Shown in pieces: positions 60,971 to 64,000 of a stretch of 64,000 nucleotides of DNA. A program made the translations under genes and the position numbers. The notes under the pieces are model-generated. The model was not told where the DNA came from and did not search any database. It worked only from the letters and a program-made list of their open reading frames with translations. Position 1 is the stretch's first letter, and every line of letters begins with the position of its first letter. Source of the stretch: Mesorhizobium sp. (GTDB taxonomy: Bacteria > Pseudomonadota > Alphaproteobacteria > Rhizobiales > Rhizobiaceae); the NCBI GenBank assembly GCA_004020315.1, contig SAQG01000033.1, forward strand, positions 1 through 64,000. Direction: 5' to 3'.

Positions 60971-61261
60971 CGCATGGATAATCCTGCGGCGGGCGGCAGA
61001 CCTTCTGGCGGTATCGCCGGCGACGGACTCAGTCTGCACGGCTTGGACACCGTCCCGGCTCACGACGGGGGCCGCCTCATGAACCATTGGCGGCAAGTTG
61101 GTGCCGGCGGTCTCCGGCAAGACAATCGCAGGATCGACCCGTTCACGGGCAAGGTCGGGACCCATTCAACCGCATCGGGTGTCTTCGGGGTGCCGTCGGC
61201 GAGACACGAAGCAGCGGTAGGGCAGGTGAATGTCACTGTCGCCGCGGCCTTAGCCTGTGCT

Positions 61262-61900
61262 TCAGCTTTTCTTGTACTTCACGGGAAAGCGGGGATTTTC
61301 GGGCGCAGTGCCCAAGTCCGACCGTACCAAGCGCTTTGGTCTTATCCATCGCGTCGCGCTTTTTCCGATAGCACCAGTCCATGGCCGGGTCGATCGGGTG
61401 CATAGGCGTACTCCATCCCGAATTTCGATGGGCTGTTCCACGAGATAGTCGAAGTTCTGGAACGAATATTCCAGCCATTCGACCTCCGAAGCGCGACCGC
61501 CATATGCACACCAACCTCCAGAAAAGTGTTGCCTATGCTGACCGGTATCCCGAGTAAGCACTCACGCGGTTGCGGCGGCTGCCAAGCAGGACATGAAGGG
61601 GCAGGCCGGCTTCCTTTGCCGCGAGGTCCCAAAGTGCCACCTGAACAGCCTCCTGAAAAGCCAGGGAGTAGGCTCGCTGGTTGCCGCCGTGCGGCGGTTC
61701 ACACGGTGAACCAGCGCGATCGCCTTGTGCCCTTTCAATGCCACGCAGAGGCAAACGTGGCCCGCGCGGCCGCGCAGCAATACGCCCCGACCTTTGTATG
61801 AGGTCTTCCTCAATTTCGGGTGATCGAGAACATGGATCGGCAGCATCCTGGCGCTCAGGAGTTCGGCGCCGGCTCGCCGGCACATAGCGCGCTTGAGGGT
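61262..61900 (-). pseudogene. Decayed fifth mandelate racemase-family gene
   Basis: On the minus strand, pieces of one MR/MLE protein appear in several frames. YSLAFQEAVQVALWDLAAKE and AGLPLHVLLGSRRNRVSAY form the N-domain end. GNTFLEVGVHMAVAL, VEWLEYSFQNFDYLVEQPIE and YAYAPDRPGHGLVLSEKARR form the C-terminal end, finishing near 61262. The middle of the barrel is missing and at least four frame changes are present. The region upstream to about 62030 may hold more of its 5' part but is not recognisable. Confidence 0.8.
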
Positions 61901-62325
61901 TTGAGGCGATGATCTGCCCCTCGGTCCGGCGGCGCTCCAAAAGAACTTGATTGCGTTCCTGAGGGCATCGATGTCGCGGCGTATCGCCCGGCTGACAAGC
62001 AGCATGCCCAGGAAGTGGATCGATTCCAGCCAATTCGCGATGGGTGGTTGTTGAGAAAGAGCTGGAATGTCGGGAACGGCGCAGTCGTGGCGACGTGCTC
62101 TTCCGCCGAAAACGAGAAGTCGAGTGAGAGTACCGGTTCCGCCAGGTGCGGGTTTGGGTCGGGATTAGGCAGTGGCGGGGGGCGCGCTTTTGACGCCAGA
62201 ACAGCCGTAAGCCCTCTACGTGGTCGTCTCAGATCCTAGCAAACTACATGGCCGGTGCGGATCGAAGAGGAACTTTCGCCGCTTCCGCGAGACGTTCGCC
62301 GGTTTCAACTTTGACCAGGTGGCTC
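61901..62325. other. Gap with no recognised gene
   Basis: Open frames here lack ribosome sites or protein-like pattern. The left part probably belongs to the decayed MR/MLE gene; the right part shows nothing identifiable. Confidence 0.35.
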
Positions 62326-62628
62326 TCAACTATTCCGTGGCCGGGGAGTTGGCCGGCCGACACAAGAGTGGGTGATCGGGTCCGGACTGAGTATGTTCGC
62401 CTCTTCGGCAGCGGCGGCGAACGCTTTGCGGGCCGCCGAAGCGTCCTTCAGGCCGTACAAGACGTCAAGGCAGGCGCGACGGGCCGCCATATGCTTGCGG
62501 CCTGGCTTGGCCGGCAAACGATTAAGCAGGATGTCGGCAGCTTGCGCGACACGCTCCACGACATAGGTGGTATTTCCAGCGGCGCCGAGGGCAACTCTAA
62601 CCGCACGATCGAAACGCTGATCTTGCAC
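62326..62628 (-). CDS. DUF982 family protein
   Basis: This 100-residue protein shows the DUF982 pattern. RAVRVALGAAGNTTYVVERV is the first strand-helix, AADILLNRLPAKPGRKHMAA the middle, and ARRACLDVLYGLKDASAARK then AFAAAAEEANI the end. The start is GTG at 62628, fixed by GGAGGAATACGC upstream. The tail SPDPITHSCVGRPTPRPRNS is unusual. DUF982 proteins are small, rhizobium-typical and of unknown function. Confidence 0.82.
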   Translation of the reverse strand: MQDQRFDRAVRVALGAAGNTTYVVERVAQAADILLNRLPAKPGRKHMAARRACLDVLYGLKDASAARKAFAAAAEEANILSPDPITHSCVGRPTPRPRNS

Positions 62629-62785
62629 GCGTATTCCTCCACGATACCATCGATCTGCGGAGACCACCCGCCAAATCGAGGAATGGCGGGTGGTCCCTTA
62701 TCAGCGCAGGAAGGGACTTAGCTGCGCAGATCTCATTTCGTCCTTCGGTCCAATCGTCAAATCGGTCGGCCCCTAGCTAACGCCA

Positions 62786-62878
62786 CTAGCTAACGATTAT
62801 TCCAATTGCCAGGAACGTGATGGAGACGGCGAATACCGGAGCGAGTAACCAGCGGGCTTCGTGAACACTATTTTCCAT
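62786..62878 (-). CDS. Very small single-membrane-segment protein, 30 aa
   Basis: The frame reads MENSVHEARWLLAPVFAVSI then TFLAIGIIVS, a short polar N-terminus and one hydrophobic segment up to the C-terminus. CTGGAGGAG lies directly upstream of the ATG. It resembles stress-linked one-segment membrane peptides in shape only. A weak EcfG-like pair (GGAAC-N16-CATT on the minus strand from 62931) lies upstream. Confidence 0.5.
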   Translation of the reverse strand: MENSVHEARWLLAPVFAVSITFLAIGIIVS

Positions 62879-63013
62879 GGGCTCCTCCAGTGAACTCGCA
62901 GCGAACAATGGCTATGCGCAAAGGCGGTTCCGGGTGGCGCGCCATGCCCGGCTATTACCGCGAAATAGGTGAGACTTAGGTCCTGCCGCGCGTCAGACCA
63001 AAGCCCAGCAAAG

Positions 63014-63038
63014 GAACATTTGCAGCTGCATGAGGTTT
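63014..63038 (+). promoter_or_regulatory. Candidate EcfG-type promoter (GGAAC-N16-GGTT)
   Basis: GGAAC at 63014-63018 and GGTT at 63035-63038 are 16 bases apart, one base off consensus. It lies about 60 bases before the DUF1236 start. Confidence 0.45.
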
Positions 63039-63098
63039 GGTGACCCTGGCGCGCGGAAGACGCGTTCAGCGAAAGCTCACATGAAGGAGGCACCACTT

Positions 63099-63398
63099 AT
63101 GAGAATGCACATTTCCACTGCAGCCGCGGGATTTCTGCTGCTGGCCGGTATCGGCGCCGCTGCTGCTCAGGACGTAGTCATCGAGCCTGAACAGGAGACC
63201 GTCATCAGGGAATATGTGAAAAAGCAGCCGCTCGCATCGGTGAACCTCCCCGGAGTGGAGCTCAATATCGGCTCAACCCTGCCCGAGACGGTCGAGCTCC
63301 ATGAAGTTCCCAACACCAAATACCGCACCGTTGTCGTCGACAACCGAACCGTTGTCGTTGACCCAGGCACGCGCAAGATCATCAAAGTCATCGAATGA
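63099..63398 (+). CDS. DUF1236 family secreted protein
   Basis: This 99-residue secreted protein has a Sec signal (MHISTAAAGFLLLAGIGAAA, then AQD). The rest (EQETVIREYVKKQPLASVNL, ELHEVPNTKYRTVVVDNRTV) matches DUF1236, usually one copy of about 60 residues. AAGGAGG lies 8 bases before the ATG at 63099; the open frame to 63030 overlaps the EcfG-like box and is rejected. The function is unknown; it is likely stress induced and periplasmic. Confidence 0.85.
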   Translation: MRMHISTAAAGFLLLAGIGAAAAQDVVIEPEQETVIREYVKKQPLASVNLPGVELNIGSTLPETVELHEVPNTKYRTVVVDNRTVVVDPGTRKIIKVIE

Positions 63399-63417
63399 CC
63401 TAAGCGACTTGGAGACA

Positions 63418-63448
63418 GCCCGCCGTGCCGAAAGGAGTGTGGCGGGCT
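63418..63448 (+). terminator. Hairpin after DUF1236 gene, copy of 31.2-kb stem
   Basis: GCCCGCC and GGCGGGC pair around a GC-rich loop, 20 bases after the DUF1236 stop. The left part (GCCCGCCGTGCCGAAAGG) is identical to the terminator stem at 31.19 kb. No T-run follows, so it may be a weak or Rho-assisted terminator. Confidence 0.5.
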
Positions 63449-63599
63449 GCGGGAGCAACGACTTAAGGCCGAAACTGCTCCTGCTGCTGCGTTGGCATCG
63501 AAGCCGAAGATGAACCGAAAAGGCAAGAAGGCCAAGTAGGCACGCTGCATCAGACAGATCTCTTATGGAACGCAACCTTGAGACGCGGATTAGGCATCT

Positions 63600-63673
63600 G
63601 CAGCATTGCTTTCGAGCCAATGCTGCGATCGGTGTCCTCCGATCGTCCCGCGTCCTCTCCCGGAGGGTGCGGG
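63600..63673 (+). ncRNA. Candidate three-hairpin structured RNA, copy B
   Basis: GCAGCATT (63600-63607) pairs with AATGCTGC (63619-63626), CGATCGG (63626-63632) with CCGATCG (63639-63645), and CCCGC (63647-63651) with GCGGG (63669-63673). The order, and the GGAAC (63567-63571) 29 bases before hairpin 1, match copy A at 31.26 kb. No KTSC gene follows here, which speaks for a free-standing RNA. The -10-like position reads GATT rather than CGTT. Confidence 0.45.
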
Positions 63674-63676
63674 CGA

Positions 63677-63862
63677 TCAGGACTTTGACGGCGGCGTTTG
63701 GCGCTTCTTCAGGATCCGTGCCTCGCGCAGCAATGATGCGTAATCGGTCCCGATCATTTCAATGAGATCAGTCGTCTGCGCCTGCGTAATGCCGGTCTCC
63801 TCCGCGAGGACCTTCGCCTGAGCCTCCTTCAGCTGCTCGCGGTTGGGCTTGTCGTCTCCCAT
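63677..63862 (-). CDS. DUF3606-like small protein, 61 aa
   Basis: The protein starts MGDDKPNREQLKEAQAKVLA and continues TGITQAQTTDLIEMIGTDYA, SLLREARILKKR. It is the same helix-turn-helix-like layout as the DUF3606-like gene at 29.7 kb, though diverged. AAGGAAA lies about 10 bases before the ATG at 63862; the frame open to 63892 has no better site. Likely a stress protein. Confidence 0.65.
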   Translation of the reverse strand: MGDDKPNREQLKEAQAKVLAEETGITQAQTTDLIEMIGTDYASLLREARILKKRQTPPSKS

Positions 63863-63923
63863 GTCGTCGAGTTTCCTTTCAGTAGAAACCAAATCATCGA
63901 GAGGGTGACTTGTTCCTCGAACC

Positions 63924-63975
63924 GCCGACTAAGGTCTGATAGGCAATCGCCGACTGAGGTCTGATCGGCTCAATC
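63924..63975 (+). repeat. Imperfect tandem repeat of 25-27 bp
   Basis: Two adjacent units share GCCGACT(A/G)AGGTCTGAT(A/C)GGC followed by AATC. Unit 1 is 63924-63948 and unit 2 is 63949-63975. A partial third CCGACT follows. It lies outside any recognised gene at the window edge. Confidence 0.7.
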
Positions 63976-64000
63976 CGACTCGCAATTGCTCACCGGACAT

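Noticed and set aside
63567..63591. EcfG promoter for RNA copy B
   Set aside because: GGAAC is present but the -10 position reads GATT, so it was not listed as a promoter; only the conserved spacing is noted.
1..64000. CRISPR array, prophage, tRNA-linked integration site, or defence system
   Set aside because: No regularly spaced repeats, integrase, structural phage genes, tRNA or known defence proteins were seen.

Overview
The window looks like chromosome, or a large chromid, of a high-GC alphaproteobacterium of the order Hyphomicrobiales. The best guess is Mesorhizobium or a close relative. The reasons are the many ABC uptake systems for sugars, sugar acids and peptides, the many GntR/LacI/LysR/TetR regulators, small proteins of rhizobial type (DUF982, DUF1236, DUF3606-like, KTSC), a HisKA_2-type histidine kinase, and GGAAC-N16-CGTT promoters of the alphaproteobacterial general stress sigma factor EcfG. 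No rRNA, tRNA, CRISPR array or intact insertion sequence was seen.

Layout. 0.25-0.44 kb: relic of a LuxR-type regulator. 0.4-4.1 kb: GntR regulator with a Gfo/Idh/MocA dehydrogenase, divergent from an SsuD-like flavin monooxygenase and its flavin reductase. 4.1-14.2 kb: LacI regulator and a plus-strand operon for an unsaturated uronide: GH105 hydrolase, KduI isomerase, an 839-residue protein I cannot place, and a complete CUT1 sugar ABC importer. 14.3-20.5 kb: secreted SGNH hydrolase, an IS481-type transposase relic abutting a truncated DUF892 gene, a PAS-HisKA_2 kinase, three small proteins, and a translationally coupled TTHB210-like/cupredoxin/ECF sigma operon. 20.7-28.1 kb: glycan locus with a glf relic, a GH43-like propeller protein, a glycosyltransferase, UDP-galactopyranose mutase and two clan GH-A glycosidases.

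28.2-31.9 kb: small stress-type genes with three exact EcfG promoters. Four of these genes carry frameshifts or amber codons. A three-hairpin RNA candidate lies here and has a second copy at 63.6 kb. 32.1-41.1 kb: peptide-type ABC importer in one operon with a Rieske ferredoxin and an amidohydrolase, divergent from a LysR regulator and an FAD/2Fe-2S reductase. 41.2-49.5 kb: housekeeping and envelope genes, including a TetR/membrane-protein pair with two clear operators, a VOC protein, a zinc-peptidase lipoprotein, an L,D-transpeptidase with an OmpA-like lipoprotein, and an adenylate cyclase-TolB-TPR fusion. 49.7-61.0 kb: second sugar-acid locus with three enolase-superfamily genes and an FCD-type GntR regulator on the minus strand, and a second CUT1 importer, a fourth enolase-superfamily gene and an RraA-type aldolase on the plus strand. 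A decayed fifth family member follows at 61.3-61.9 kb. 62.3-64.0 kb: small stress-type genes again.

How it works together (inference). The two CUT1 importers probably take up unsaturated uronides and aldonate-type acids, which the linked hydrolase, isomerase, dehydratases and aldolase feed into central metabolism. The 33-41 kb block looks like import plus oxygenase-type attack on an amine or peptide-like compound, but the terminal oxygenase is not present. Stress genes, relics and single-base lesions fill the gaps between the catabolic islands.
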